NCBI RefSeq assembly: GCF_014197615.1
Contig: NZ_JACIFY010000002.1
Location: 237,459-301,458, forward strand
Source: Rhizobium esperanzae
Lineage (GTDB): Bacteria > Pseudomonadota > Alphaproteobacteria > Rhizobiales > Rhizobiaceae
Direction: 5' to 3'
Length of the DNA: 64,000 nucleotides
The translations under genes and the position numbers were made by a program. The notes under the pieces were generated by a model. The model was not told where the DNA came from. It saw only the letters and a list, made by a program, of their open reading frames with translations, and ran no database searches. Below, in pieces: positions 25,967 to 35,117 of the stretch (the first letter of the stretch is position 1; each line of letters opens with the position of its first letter).

Positions 25967-26189
25967 GTGTGGCACCCCCCTCTGCCCTGCCGGGCATCTC
26001 CCCCACAAGGAGGGAGATCGGCTGGGCGAGATAACTTCCCCAAACAACCACCGTATAGCTGCTGCGCTACCGCAGCGAGGGAACGATGGTCCAACCTCTT
26101 GCCGATCTCCACCCTTGTGGGGGTCCGAAGGACGGGTCGAGACACGTGGCTCGACCCCGGGGCCGGCAGGACAGAGGGGGGTGCCACAC
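25967..26189. repeat. Composite palindromic repeat, family A copy 1
   Basis: Perfect 18-bp outer arms (25967-25984 with 26172-26189) enclose further inverted segments that include CTCCCCCACAAG-type and CTTGTGGGGG-type blocks. Related copies occur at 29711-29890 and 47652-47830. It fills most of the 390-base gap between the ROK gene and the DUF2277 gene (25935-26324), which has no other gene. Confidence 0.85.
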
Positions 26190-26324
26190 GGCGCGACGAA
26201 ACAGGCCCCCGTCGCCGCCCCTCTCCCGGCCATCTCGCACGCCTCGTTGCAATTCGCGCTCACGCGACTACCTTCATGCGAGGCCACTTTCCCTGTGGCA
26301 AAGAGAACATCACGCGAGCAAGCC

Positions 26325-26591
26325 ATGTGCCGAAACATAAAACCTCTGTTCAATTTCGATCCGCCGGCGACGGACGAGGAAATTCATGATGCTGCGCTGC
26401 AGTTCGTGCGCAAGCTCAGCGGAACGACCAAGCCGTCGAAGCGCAACGAGGCTGCGTTCGAACAGGCGGTCAGTTCGATCGCTGCCTGCGCCCGCGACCT
26501 GCTCGCTTCCCTGGAGACGTCTCAACCGCCTCGCGATCGCGAGGAAGTCGCGGCGAAGGCGCGTGCGAAATCGGCGATGCGGTTCGCGTAA
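26325..26591 (+). CDS. DUF2277 family protein
   Basis: 88 residues, the full length of the family. It begins with the signature MCRNIKPLFNFDPPAT and continues with ALQFVRKLSG, KPS..NE.AF and the C-terminal PPRDRE..AAKARAK block. The family is small, cytoplasmic and of unknown function. The strict N-terminus fixes the start at 26325 even though an open frame extends further upstream through the repeat. It is convergent with the DUF4168 gene. Confidence 0.92.
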   Translation: MCRNIKPLFNFDPPATDEEIHDAALQFVRKLSGTTKPSKRNEAAFEQAVSSIAACARDLLASLETSQPPRDREEVAAKARAKSAMRFA

Positions 26592-26701
26592 TCACCTAAG
26601 AACAAAATTTTAGAGCAGCTCTGCCTTTCCGTGAGAGGCTGAACCGCTCCAAACTTTAGCCCACCTTCGTTCCGATTGAGAGACGATGCAGGAACGGCAG
26701 C

Positions 26702-27151
26702 CTATTGCTGCGGCTGCGCCGGCGGCGGAGTGCCGATCTTTTCCAGAACCTTCTTGGCGAGCGCCGGGTCGCTCTGCGCGGCCGTCAGGATCGAGGAGTA
26801 TTCCTCGACCGAGATGTCGTTGGAGGCCTGGACGGTGTCGACCATCTGCTGCTTGGCTTCTTCCTGCAGCTTCTGCTTGGCAGCCTGGTCCTTGGTCGCG
26901 TCGATCTTGGCCGAATATTGCTGCCGGACCTTGTCGACCTGCAGATAGGCAACGGCAAAGGCTTCCAGCTTCTGATCGCTTACAGGGGCGGCCGCAGCGG
27001 CGCCCCCACCCTGCCCCTGCATCGGCGCCTGGCCCTGTGCCGGCGGCTGCTGTTGCGCCTGGGCAAGCTCGGTCGCGGATGCCGGGCTGAAGGCAAGCAG
27101 GCTGAACACCGCGGCGGTCATCGTTGCGAGGGATGTGTAACGAGTGATCAT
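26702..27151 (-). CDS. DUF4168 family secreted protein
   Basis: 149 residues from the ATG at 27151, 6 bases after AAGGA; the ATG at 27157 is too close to that site. A signal peptide (MITRYTSLATMTAAVFSLLAFSPASA) and a Gln/Pro/Gly-rich linker precede a DUF4168 helical domain (about 58-140: KLEAFAVAYLQVDKVRQQY ... LQEEAKQQMVDTVQ). The family is periplasmic and of unknown role. It is a single gene located after the EamA transporter on the same strand, with a 153-base gap. Confidence 0.9.
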   Translation of the reverse strand: MITRYTSLATMTAAVFSLLAFSPASATELAQAQQQPPAQGQAPMQGQGGGAAAAAPVSDQKLEAFAVAYLQVDKVRQQYSAKIDATKDQAAKQKLQEEAKQQMVDTVQASNDISVEEYSSILTAAQSDPALAKKVLEKIGTPPPAQPQQ

Positions 27152-27303
27152 TTTCATTCCTTTTCCGGTGATTTCGGTCGATCGCTCAACGCTCAAAAAG
27201 GCTGGCGAGGTCGCGACGATGAAGCCGGAAAAGGGCTCGGTGCGGCGGTAACGGGGCCATTTTCTGACCATTGAGCGGCGGCTTTGTGACCCGGACTCAA
27301 CCG

Positions 27304-28179
27304 CTACCGCGCAAACCGGCGCGCCCCGGCGACGCAGAGAATGACGGCGACCGTAACGGCGAGCATGATCCATGTGACCGGTTCGTGCAGCAGGGTTGCG
27401 GCGAGCGCCAGGCCGAAAAACGGCTGCAGCAGCTGCAGCTGGCCGACCGCGGCGATGCCGCCTTGCGACAGGCCGCGATACCAGAAGATGAAGCCGATCA
27501 GCATCGAAAACAGCGAGACATAGGCAAGACCGATGAGTGCGGGCGTTTCGATGCCGGCAAAACTCGCCGGCCGATGCAGGAAGGCGACCGTGACCATCAC
27601 CGGCAGCGACAGCACCAGCGCCCAGGAAATCACCTGCCAGCCGCCGAGCCTGCGCGACAGCCTGCCGCCTTCTGCATAACCGAGGCCGCAGGCGACGATC
27701 GCCGCCAGCATCAAGAGATCGCCGACCGGTGATGCCGTCAGCCCCTGCGTCAAGGCAAAACCCGCCACCAGCGTGCTGCCGAGAACGGAGAACAGCCAGA
27801 ATGCCGGCTTCGGCCGTTCTCCGCCGCGGATCACCCCGAAGATTGCCGTCGACAGCGGCAGCAGGCCGATGAAGACGATGGAATGGGCCGATGTGACATG
27901 CTGCAGCGCCAGCGCCGTCAGCAGCGGGAAGCCGACCACGACGCCGAGTGCGACGACGACAAGGGAGACGAGATCGCGCCGGCTCGGCCGCTTTTCGCGG
28001 AAGGCGACCAGCAGGCCAAGCGCCAGAATGCCGGCGATCGCCGCCCGCGCGACGGTCAGGAAGACCGGATCGAACTGCATCACCGCCACGCGCGTCGCCG
28101 GCAGCGATCCGCTGAAGATCAGCACGCCGATAAAACCATTGATCCATCCCGATGCCATGCGGTCCAAGATGCGCTGCAC
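27304..28179 (-). CDS. EamA-type (DMT) transporter
   Basis: 291 residues with ten membrane helices in two EamA repeats (about 8-140 and 150-285), typical of the drug/metabolite exporter superfamily. The start is uncertain: GTG at 28179 sits too close to its AAGGAG, so TTG at 28167 or ATG at 28158 are alternatives. It is divergent from a MocR-type regulator with a palindrome between them, a common arrangement in which the regulator controls the exporter. The substrate is unknown, probably an amino acid or amine. Confidence 0.9.
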   Translation of the reverse strand: MQRILDRMASGWINGFIGVLIFSGSLPATRVAVMQFDPVFLTVARAAIAGILALGLLVAFREKRPSRRDLVSLVVVALGVVVGFPLLTALALQHVTSAHSIVFIGLLPLSTAIFGVIRGGERPKPAFWLFSVLGSTLVAGFALTQGLTASPVGDLLMLAAIVACGLGYAEGGRLSRRLGGWQVISWALVLSLPVMVTVAFLHRPASFAGIETPALIGLAYVSLFSMLIGFIFWYRGLSQGGIAAVGQLQLLQPFFGLALAATLLHEPVTWIMLAVTVAVILCVAGARRFAR

Positions 28180-28239
28180 TCCTTGTCCTGCTGCCCCCTT
28201 ATCGGCCGATATGGCTGGTTATGACAGAGACAATCTGAT

Positions 28240-28257
28240 ACGGTTTTGCAAAACTGT
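28240..28257. promoter_or_regulatory. Palindrome between MocR regulator and EamA gene
   Basis: GTTTTGCAAAAC (28243-28254) is a perfect 12-bp palindrome, extendable to 18 bp (28240-28257) with one mismatched pair. It lies in the 100-base divergent space and is the best candidate for the MocR operator. Confidence 0.5.
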
Positions 28258-28279
28258 TATGGTGCAGGAAGCAGTACGG

Positions 28280-29677
28280 ATGGATGAAGGCACAGGGGCG
28301 CGCACCCGCATCGACATGGTCGTCGCGACGATCCGCCAGCGCATCGCCGGGCGCAGCCTGACGCCGGGCGCCAAGCTGCCTTCGGTGCGGGGACTGGCGG
28401 CGGCGCTGAAGCTGTCGACATCGACCGTCGTCGACGCCTATGAGCGCCTCGTCGCCGAAGGCGCGATCCTGGCAAGGCCGGGTTCGGGATTCTACGTCGC
28501 CAACCAGGCAGCGCCTTTTGCCCTTGCCGAGGCCGGGCCGAAGCTCGATCGCGCTGTCGATCCCTTCTGGATATCGCGCCAATCCCTGGAGGCCGATGAA
28601 ACCGACCTGAAGCCCGGCTGCGGCTGGCTGCCGCCTGCCTGGCTGCCCGGGGAAGGCATGCGCCGCGGGCTGAGAACGCTTGCCCGCGCCGAAGGGGCCG
28701 CCCTTGCCGATTACGGCTCGCCGCTCGGCCTGCCGCCACTGCGCCAGCTGATTTCGCGGCGAATGGGCGAGCGCGGCATCGAAGCCTCCCCGGATCAGAT
28801 CATGCTGGCCGATTCCGGCACGCAGGCAATCGATCTGCTCTGTCGCTTCCTGCTGGAGCCCGGCGACACCGTGCTGGTCGACGATCCCTGCTATTTCAAT
28901 TTCCACGCTTTGCTGCGCGCCCACCGGGCAAAAATCGTCGGCGTGCCCTACACGCCCTCCGGCCCCGATATCGAGCGGTTTGCCGAGGTCGTCGCCGCGG
29001 AGCGACCGCGGCTCTACATCACCAATTCCGGCATCCACAATCCGACAGGCGCAACGCTGTCCCCCGTGACCGCCCACCGGCTTCTGAAAATCGCCGAGCA
29101 GTTCGACCTCACCATCATCGAGGACGATATATTCGCCGATTTCGAATATACGCCGGCGCCTCGCCTTGCCGCCTTCGACGGGCTGGAACGGGTCATCCAT
29201 ATCGGCAGCTTTTCGAAGACGCTCTCGGCTTCCGCCCGCTGCGGCTTCGTCGCCGCCAGGCCCGAATGGATCGACGGCCTGACCGACCTGAAGATCGCCA
29301 CCTCCTTCGGCGGCGGCCGGCTGACGGCGGAGCTGGTGCTGAACGTCTTGAGCGACGGCGGCTACCGCAAACACATGGAGACGCTGAGGCACCGGCTTTC
29401 CCGGGCAATGGGCGAGGTCTCGGCCAGGCTGAAGGGTCTGGGGATAAGACCCTGGCTGGAACCGCAGGCCGGCATGTTCCTCTGGTGCCGCCTGCCCGAC
29501 GGCATCGATGCCGCCGACGTGGCGCGGGCCGCGCTGGAAAAGCGGATCGTGCTGGCGCCCGGAAATGCCTTCAGCCTGTCGCAATCGGCGACGAATTTCA
29601 TGCGGTTCAATGTGTCGCAGACGCTGGATGCGCGGGTGTTTGCGGTGCTGGGGGATGTGTTGAAAGTCGCACGATAA
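28280..29677 (+). CDS. MocR-family regulator (GntR HTH + aminotransferase-like)
   Basis: 465 residues from the ATG at 28280, 8 bases after GGAAG; the upstream ATG (28259) would overlap the palindrome. A GntR winged helix (about 8-75, LPSVRGLAAALKLSTSTVVDAYERL) is fused to a fold-type I aminotransferase domain (about 110-465). The PLP lysine is in HIGSFSKTLSASAR, and the TNSGIHNPTG and EDDIFADFEY blocks are intact. Such proteins sense PLP or an amino compound and regulate a nearby gene, here probably the divergent EamA exporter. The open frame continues far upstream but is antisense to the transporter. Confidence 0.92.
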   Translation: MDEGTGARTRIDMVVATIRQRIAGRSLTPGAKLPSVRGLAAALKLSTSTVVDAYERLVAEGAILARPGSGFYVANQAAPFALAEAGPKLDRAVDPFWISRQSLEADETDLKPGCGWLPPAWLPGEGMRRGLRTLARAEGAALADYGSPLGLPPLRQLISRRMGERGIEASPDQIMLADSGTQAIDLLCRFLLEPGDTVLVDDPCYFNFHALLRAHRAKIVGVPYTPSGPDIERFAEVVAAERPRLYITNSGIHNPTGATLSPVTAHRLLKIAEQFDLTIIEDDIFADFEYTPAPRLAAFDGLERVIHIGSFSKTLSASARCGFVAARPEWIDGLTDLKIATSFGGGRLTAELVLNVLSDGGYRKHMETLRHRLSRAMGEVSARLKGLGIRPWLEPQAGMFLWCRLPDGIDAADVARAALEKRIVLAPGNAFSLSQSATNFMRFNVSQTLDARVFAVLGDVLKVAR

Positions 29678-29710
29678 GGCTTACAGCACGAGCGAAAGGT
29701 CATGCCGTAT

Positions 29711-29890
29711 GGCACCCCCCTCTGCCCTGCCGGGCATCTCCCCCACAAGGGGGGAGATCGGATGCGGCTAAACCTTCGCACCCGTCTGTCGTTGCGTCGG
29801 GATGTGACGTTGGTTGTTTGGGGAGACCGTCACGCCCAGCCGATCTCCCTCCTTGTGGGGGAGATGGCCGGCAGGCCAGAGGGGGGTGCC
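29711..29890. repeat. Composite palindromic repeat, family A copy 2
   Basis: The 14-bp outer arms 29711-29724 and 29877-29890 are perfect inverted repeats, with inner arms around CCCCCACAAGG and CCTTGTGGGGG. It fills the 305-base gap between the MocR gene and the response regulator (29678-29982). Its right half shares the block CGTCACGCCCAGCCGATC with copy 3 at 47652-47830. Confidence 0.85.
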
Positions 29891-29982
29891 ACACGGCACG
29901 CCGGTACAGGAAACCGCCTACGCCGCTTCTTGCATCACCGGGCACGAGGCTCTCTCAGCCGCCGGCACCGCCGCCACACCAA

Positions 29983-30384
29983 TCAAAACGACCGATTGAC
30001 CGCCTTGTCGTTCTCCAGCCGTGTCACGCAGCCTTCGAGCTTGGCCAGCAGCAGGTCGAAATCGAGCGGCTTGGTCAGATAGTCCGCCGCTCCGCCGCGC
30101 AGGCCGGCGAGCGTGTTTTCCCGGTCGGTCAGCGCCGTCAGCAGGATGAAGGGGATGTTGGAAAGCTCGGGATGATTGATCTGAATTTCCGCCAGCAGCT
30201 GATGCCCGTCCATGACAGGCATGGAAATATCGGAGATGACGATGTCGGGCCATTTCGACAGGATCATTTCCAGCCCTTCGGCGCCGTTCGAGGCCTCGAG
30301 CGTCTTGTAACCGGCTTCGTTCAACTCTTCGACGAGGAGGTTCCGGATCTCGACTTCATCCTCAATACACAGGACTGTAACCAT
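29983..30384 (-). CDS. Single-domain response regulator
   Basis: 133 residues, a receiver domain only. The acidic pair is Glu8/Asp9, the phosphorylated residue is Asp52 (VISDISMP), the switch Thr is in LLTALTD and the conserved Lys is in YLTKPLDF. No output domain is present, so it works by protein contact. It begins 11 bases after the histidine kinase gene and is its cognate partner. Confidence 0.95.
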   Translation of the reverse strand: MVTVLCIEDEVEIRNLLVEELNEAGYKTLEASNGAEGLEMILSKWPDIVISDISMPVMDGHQLLAEIQINHPELSNIPFILLTALTDRENTLAGLRGGAADYLTKPLDFDLLLAKLEGCVTRLENDKAVNRSF

Positions 30385-30395
30385 GAAATTCTTCC

Positions 30396-32093
30396 TTAAG
30401 CTGCAACGTGTTGATCCGGCAATAGAAGCTCTATTGGCAGTAAAATGGTAAATGTTGTGCCCTTGCCGAGCTCGCTCGTCACCTCGACGGTGCCGCCATG
30501 CAGCTCGACGACCTGCTTGACGACATTCAGGCCGATGCCGGTGCCGGCAATGCCCGTCGCGCTGCGGGCGCGATAATAGGGCTGGAACAGTTTCGGCAGA
30601 TCCTCCGCATCCATGCCGATGCCGCTGTCGGAGATCGCAATCTCCACGGTCGTCTCATCGGCTCGGGCGCGGACATGAATATCGGGCGCCTTGGGCGAAT
30701 ATTTGACGGCGTTCGATATCAGGTTGGTGAAGACCTGTTCCATCGCGCTGCGATCGAACGTCAATTGATCGGGGATGGGCGCGAGATCGAGATGGAAGAC
30801 ATGCGAGCGGCTGAGCTGGCGCAGCCGCTCGCAGCACGTGACGAGCACGGCTTTCAGATCGCCTTCGCTGCGCTTCAGGGTGATCTGCCCGGTTTCGAGC
30901 CGACCGCTGGCAAGGATGCTCTCCATCAGATCGACCATGCGCACCACCGCGCTGCGGATCACGCCGGCTTTTTCGCGAACGTAATCGCCGCTGATATTGG
31001 CGGTCGAACGGCAGAGCCGCTGGGCAGCGGCATCGATGATGGCGAGCGGCGTGCGAAACTCGTGCGAGGCCATGGCGACGAATTGGCGCTGGAGCGCGTT
31101 CACCTGGCGTTCGTGCACCAGCAGCCGGTCCAGCTCCTCTCTCTGCCTTTCGATCTCGGCCGTACGATCGGCCACCATTTCTTCCAGATGGTTGCGGTGG
31201 TGGGTGATCTCGGCCTGGCTGTCGAGCAGGGTCAGCGACGTGCGATGCAGACCGCGCCCGAGCCAGAACACGACGGTGATCAAAAGCGCCAGACAGCCAA
31301 GCCCTGCCGGCGCGATCTGTTGAAGCAGCATGAATCCGGGCCGGATCGGCGGCCAGACGAGATAGCCGATCGTGCCGCCGTCATGGGACGGCACCGCGAC
31401 CTGCACCCGCTCATCCGCACTTTTCGAAGGCGTGAAATGCAAGCCTTCGAGCCGCGCATAATGGGCAATGTTTTCGGCAACTTTTCCATCGATGAATTTG
31501 ACCGAGACGGCGATGAACTCCTGGCCCGCCTCGATCTGCATCCTGGCCGAGCTCGGCAGAATGGGACGCGCGCTGATGATCGCCGGCCTGTTGCCGATCA
31601 TGAGAGTGCGAACCTCGGCCAATTGACCGAGCGGCCGGCTGCCGGGCTTTGCAGCCAGCTCGACGAGAGCGACACGCATCGCCTCGGCAAGAGCGGTCAT
31701 GTCAGGGCTGTCGTCACTGCCGAGCCGCGGCGGCATGACGTCGGCGCCGTCGCGGAACGCAAACATCAGGCGATTGGTATCGTCGAAAATATAGGTCCTG
31801 TCGTGCCCGAAATACCGGCTCGTCCACTGGCCGACATTGTCGAGCAGCCAGTCATGGTTCCGCTGTTTGGCGTAAAGGAAGGCGTCGTCCCATTTGGCGA
31901 CGCTTTCCTGCTCGCGAGGGAGTGCGGCGATCTGCTCTTCCAATCCTTGAGCAACGAAATCCGCCTGCCGGCGCAGCGAGAGGTCATCGACCTTGACGGC
32001 GGCGAGCCACGCAAATCCGCACAAGAGCACAGCCGCCGCGCAGGTAAGCGTCACCAGGACGAACGTAATGTGGGATGTTAGCCTGACCTTCAA
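30396..32093 (-). CDS. CHASE4-type sensor histidine kinase
   Basis: About 566 residues if it starts at TTG 32093 (LKVRLTSH). The only in-frame ATG upstream, at 32234, adds 47 residues that look non-conserved. TM1 covers the next 25 residues, then a periplasmic CHASE4-like sensor (KWDDAFLYAKQRNHDWLLDN), TM2, a coiled coil, HisKA with the phospho-His in MASHEFRTPLA, and HATPase with NLISNAVKYS, SDSGIGMD and GTGIGLNVV. It phosphorylates the response regulator encoded 11 bases downstream. The signal is unknown. Confidence 0.88.
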   Translation of the reverse strand: MKVRLTSHITFVLVTLTCAAAVLLCGFAWLAAVKVDDLSLRRQADFVAQGLEEQIAALPREQESVAKWDDAFLYAKQRNHDWLLDNVGQWTSRYFGHDRTYIFDDTNRLMFAFRDGADVMPPRLGSDDSPDMTALAEAMRVALVELAAKPGSRPLGQLAEVRTLMIGNRPAIISARPILPSSARMQIEAGQEFIAVSVKFIDGKVAENIAHYARLEGLHFTPSKSADERVQVAVPSHDGGTIGYLVWPPIRPGFMLLQQIAPAGLGCLALLITVVFWLGRGLHRTSLTLLDSQAEITHHRNHLEEMVADRTAEIERQREELDRLLVHERQVNALQRQFVAMASHEFRTPLAIIDAAAQRLCRSTANISGDYVREKAGVIRSAVVRMVDLMESILASGRLETGQITLKRSEGDLKAVLVTCCERLRQLSRSHVFHLDLAPIPDQLTFDRSAMEQVFTNLISNAVKYSPKAPDIHVRARADETTVEIAISDSGIGMDAEDLPKLFQPYYRARSATGIAGTGIGLNVVKQVVELHGGTVEVTSELGKGTTFTILLPIELLLPDQHVAA

Positions 32094-32317
32094 TACCCGC
32101 GACCTTTTGATGGCGCCCGCCGCCGAGAAATTGACACGCAAAAGTTGACGGATTGTGAATTGCTCTTGGAGAGAAATCCGGTATCCGGCGTGCCGAGGTG
32201 GCTGAGAGGAATGCAAGAGGCAGCGTTGCGGCACGTGCTTCGAGGCTCCGTCCTATGGGCTGCGCAGCTCAGCATGACGGGCGTTGGAGGATGGTGCTTC
32301 CCCGCGGCGGACCGAGT

Positions 32318-32950
32318 TCACCCCGGCCGGCGCACCGCGCGGATCTTGCCGCTGCCGCCGCCTCCGCAGAAGAAGCAGTCGCCGCCGTCGGATTCGAGGC
32401 CGGAGACGCCGGTGCCTTCGGGCATGTCGAGCCGCTCCAGCACTTCCCCCGTTTCGGGGTCGATGCGCCTGACATCGCTGTCGTCACCCTCCCAGGTGCC
32501 GTGCCAGAGCTGGCCGTCGACCCAGGTGACGCCTGTCACCACGCGGTTGGATTCGATGGTGCGCAGGATCTTGCCCGTCTCCGGGTCGATCTGATGGATC
32601 CTGCGGCCGCGGTGCTGGCCGACCCAGAGCGTGCCCTCGGCCCAGGCAAGGCCGGAATCGCCGCCATTGCCGGGGGCGGGAATGGTGGAAAGGATGCGGC
32701 CGGTCTTCGGGTCGACCTTGTGGATGACGTCCTCGGCGATCTGATAGAGGAATTCGCCGTCGAAGGCCGTTCCGGCATGCGAGGCAACCTCAATGGAACG
32801 CACCACCTCGCCGCTGTCGGGATCGAGCGCGTTGAGCTTGTCGCCCGAGGCGAACCAGACGTGGCTGCCGTCGAAGGTAACACCGTTGACGCGGTCGGCA
32901 CCGGGAAAGGGTCCATATTCGCGCAGGATCGTCGCAGCCGATTTCTTCAT
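32318..32950 (-). CDS. Beta-propeller repeat protein (PQQ/glutamine-cyclotransferase-like)
   Basis: 210 residues from the ATG at 32950; the upstream ATG (32965) lies inside the GGAGGAAGAG ribosome site. Four repeats of D-P-x-[ST]-G-[ER]-[IV]-[LV]-R-[ST]-I-type strands at about 45-residue spacing predict a propeller fold, probably a partial or assembled one. A C-terminal CFFCGGGGSGK tail is unusual. No signal peptide is seen. It follows the TPR-HTH regulator gene on the same strand by 29 bases, so the two probably form an operon. The function is unknown. Confidence 0.75.
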   Translation of the reverse strand: MKKSAATILREYGPFPGADRVNGVTFDGSHVWFASGDKLNALDPDSGEVVRSIEVASHAGTAFDGEFLYQIAEDVIHKVDPKTGRILSTIPAPGNGGDSGLAWAEGTLWVGQHRGRRIHQIDPETGKILRTIESNRVVTGVTWVDGQLWHGTWEGDDSDVRRIDPETGEVLERLDMPEGTGVSGLESDGGDCFFCGGGGSGKIRAVRRPG

Positions 32951-32979
32951 CTCTTCCTCCTTCATGGATTTGCCCCATC

Positions 32980-34200
32980 CTAATCACTTGGCAGCGGACC
33001 CGGGAGTAACAAGAGCGGCGGGAAACCCGGCAGCGGCGGGCTCATCCAGCGGCGCGCCCGCCCGCGCCCGAGCGATTGCACCTTGCCTTGCCCCGCCAGG
33101 GAATCCAGCGCCCGCTGCACCGTGCGCGGGCTGGCGCCAAGCGCAATCGAAAGCGCCGAACTCGCCCACGCCTCGCCATCGGCGAGCAAGGCGAGTACCG
33201 CGCCATGAGCCCCTTCGACGAGCGGGGCGAGCACAGCGATCTCGCCACCGCCACACGGCGAAAGCGCAAAGCCGCGCTTCGTTGCCGAAACCTCCGCCAG
33301 CCCCCGCAATTCAGCGCGCAGCCGGCCGATCTCGACCCGCAGCCGGGCGCGATGCGATTCATCGGCGTGTTTGCCGCGGAAGGCGCGCGCAATCAGCGTG
33401 CCCCTGGCCACATCCCCCGGCCAGGCTTCGGCGAGCGTGCGGGCAAGCGCAAACAGCACCGGCCGCGTCGCCAGAGAGACGGCCGTGCCCGCCCTCCACA
33501 CCACATGGCGGCAGGCATCGATGACGAGCGTGCCCGAGCCCAGCAGCGCTTCCACCTCGCCAAGCAGCAGCGAGCGCTCCCGCCCCGGTGACAGCAGCCG
33601 CGCCGCCGGGGTGTCGAGCACGAGAGCCGCAGTTTCGACCTCCGCCGTCAAGGCCGGAATATTGACTTCCCGCGCCGCCAGTCTAGCCCGCTCAAGCGCA
33701 GCGCCTGCTGCTTCGGTCTGCAACCGCCGGACGGCGATGCCAGCCGCCGCCAGCTCGTGGGCAGCCCGCAGCGCCGGCGGCAGCGGCGTCGGATCAAGGG
33801 CTGCGAGCCCGCGTTCGGCCTCGTCGAGGCGGCCGATCAGCACCAGCCTGCGAATGGCGACATTGCCGGCATGGGCGGCGTTGACCCTGTCGCCATGCGC
33901 TTCCAGCACCTTGCGGGCCGCTTCCAGCGCCTTCGGCGGCCAGATCAGATCGCGCGAGACGAGCGCGATCTCGGCTTCGGCGACCACGCAACGCGCCCGC
34001 GCCACCGCCTCCCGCGGGCCAAAGGCGCGCGCCGCACTTTTCAAAAGCGCCTTGGCGCGGATGAGATCGCCGAGCTGTGCCATGGCGATGCCGCGCAGCG
34101 CCAGTGCCGGCGCATCCTCGCGCAGTGCCACCCGCTTCAGCGCGCCGAGCGCGTCACCCGTTGCCAGCGCCCTTGCGGCGGCTGTGATCAGCGAGTCCAT
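32980..34200 (-). CDS. TPR-like protein with C-terminal winged helix, putative regulator
   Basis: 406 residues, very rich in Ala, Arg and Leu. Residues 1-240 look like helical (TPR-type) repeats. Residues about 245-300 include a wing-like R..HADESHRARLRVEIGRLR segment, and the C-terminal part has a helix-turn-helix (SSALSIALGASPRTVQRALDSLAGQGKV). It is probably a DNA-binding regulator. It is divergent from the DUF899 gene (114 bases between starts) and upstream of the propeller protein, either of which may be its target. Confidence 0.75.
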   Translation of the reverse strand: MDSLITAAARALATGDALGALKRVALREDAPALALRGIAMAQLGDLIRAKALLKSAARAFGPREAVARARCVVAEAEIALVSRDLIWPPKALEAARKVLEAHGDRVNAAHAGNVAIRRLVLIGRLDEAERGLAALDPTPLPPALRAAHELAAAGIAVRRLQTEAAGAALERARLAAREVNIPALTAEVETAALVLDTPAARLLSPGRERSLLLGEVEALLGSGTLVIDACRHVVWRAGTAVSLATRPVLFALARTLAEAWPGDVARGTLIARAFRGKHADESHRARLRVEIGRLRAELRGLAEVSATKRGFALSPCGGGEIAVLAPLVEGAHGAVLALLADGEAWASSALSIALGASPRTVQRALDSLAGQGKVQSLGRGRARRWMSPPLPGFPPLLLLPGPLPSD

Positions 34201-34314
34201 TCAAATCCCGTCACACTTGTCACTCCCGCCATTCCCCTGCCCGGCCGTAATCTTCGTTCAGCGGCCGCAACCGAGCCGGATGCTACGACGAGAGACATGC
34301 AAAGGAGAAGACCC

Positions 34315-35112
34315 ATGACGGCACAGCTGAACGCAACACGCCAGCAATGGCTGGCGGCAAGGCTCGATCTGCTCGAGGAAGAAAAGGAGCTGACGCGGCA
34401 AAGCGATGCGCTGGCGATCAAGCGCCAGCAATTGCCCCGCGTCAGGATCGACAAGGAATACCGTTTCGACACCGAAGGCGGCAATGCCTCGCTGAAGGAT
34501 CTCTTCGGCGGGCGCTCGCAGCTTCTGGTCTATCACTTCATGTTCGGGCCGGATTATAGCGCCGGATGCCCCTCCTGCTCCTCGATCGCCGACGGCTTCA
34601 ACGGCGTCTTCGTCCATCTGGAAAACCACGACGTCGCCTTCTGGGCGGTCTCGCGCGCCCCACTTGCAAAGCTCGAGGCCTTCAAGCGGCGCATGGATTG
34701 GAGCTTTCCCTGGGCCTCCTCGGACACCAGCGATTTCAACACCGATTTCAGCGTCTGGTTCAGCCCCGAGCAGCAGCAGCGCGGCGAAATCGAATACAAC
34801 TACCGCCGCGAGCCGCCCGCCCCTCAACCTCTTTCCGGTAAGACAGTGCCGGAATGGCAGGCGCGCGGCAGTGAAGAACCCATCGTCCAGATCGCCTCCA
34901 TGACCGGCACCGACGTTCCCACCTACACCCGCGACCGCCCGGGCGTCAGCGCCTTCGAACTTATCGATGGGGCCGTCTACCACAGCTATTCTAGCTATGC
35001 CCGTGGGCTCGACGGGCTCTGGGGCATGTATCAATGGCTGGACCGCGCCCCGAAGGGCCGCAACGAAACCGGCATCTGGTGGCGCCATCACGACCGCTAC
35101 GGCAAGGAGTGA
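34315..35112 (+). CDS. DUF899 thioredoxin-like protein
   Basis: 265 residues. The start at 34315 follows AAGGAGA. It has the family hallmarks: an N-terminal helix, KDLFGGRSQLLVYHFMFG, the CPSC pair in SAGCPSCSSIADG, the DVAFWAVSRAPL strand and the SYSSYARGLD..WGMYQWLD C-terminus. The family has a thioredoxin/peroxiredoxin-like fold; its reaction is not established. A small membrane protein follows 5 bases after its stop. The divergent TPR-HTH protein is the likely regulator. Confidence 0.93.
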   Translation: MTAQLNATRQQWLAARLDLLEEEKELTRQSDALAIKRQQLPRVRIDKEYRFDTEGGNASLKDLFGGRSQLLVYHFMFGPDYSAGCPSCSSIADGFNGVFVHLENHDVAFWAVSRAPLAKLEAFKRRMDWSFPWASSDTSDFNTDFSVWFSPEQQQRGEIEYNYRREPPAPQPLSGKTVPEWQARGSEEPIVQIASMTGTDVPTYTRDRPGVSAFELIDGAVYHSYSSYARGLDGLWGMYQWLDRAPKGRNETGIWWRHHDRYGKE

Positions 35113-35117
35113 CGCCG

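Noticed and set aside
26702..28147. Minus-strand open frame of 481 codons across the DUF4168 gene and the EamA gene
   Set aside because: The first 330 codons are a GC-rich shadow of the EamA gene in another frame, with an Arg/Ala/Gly composition. Only the 3' part (DUF4168) is real.
30498..32081. 527-codon plus-strand open frame
   Set aside because: Antisense to the histidine kinase gene, Asp/Glu/His-rich shadow, no start signal.
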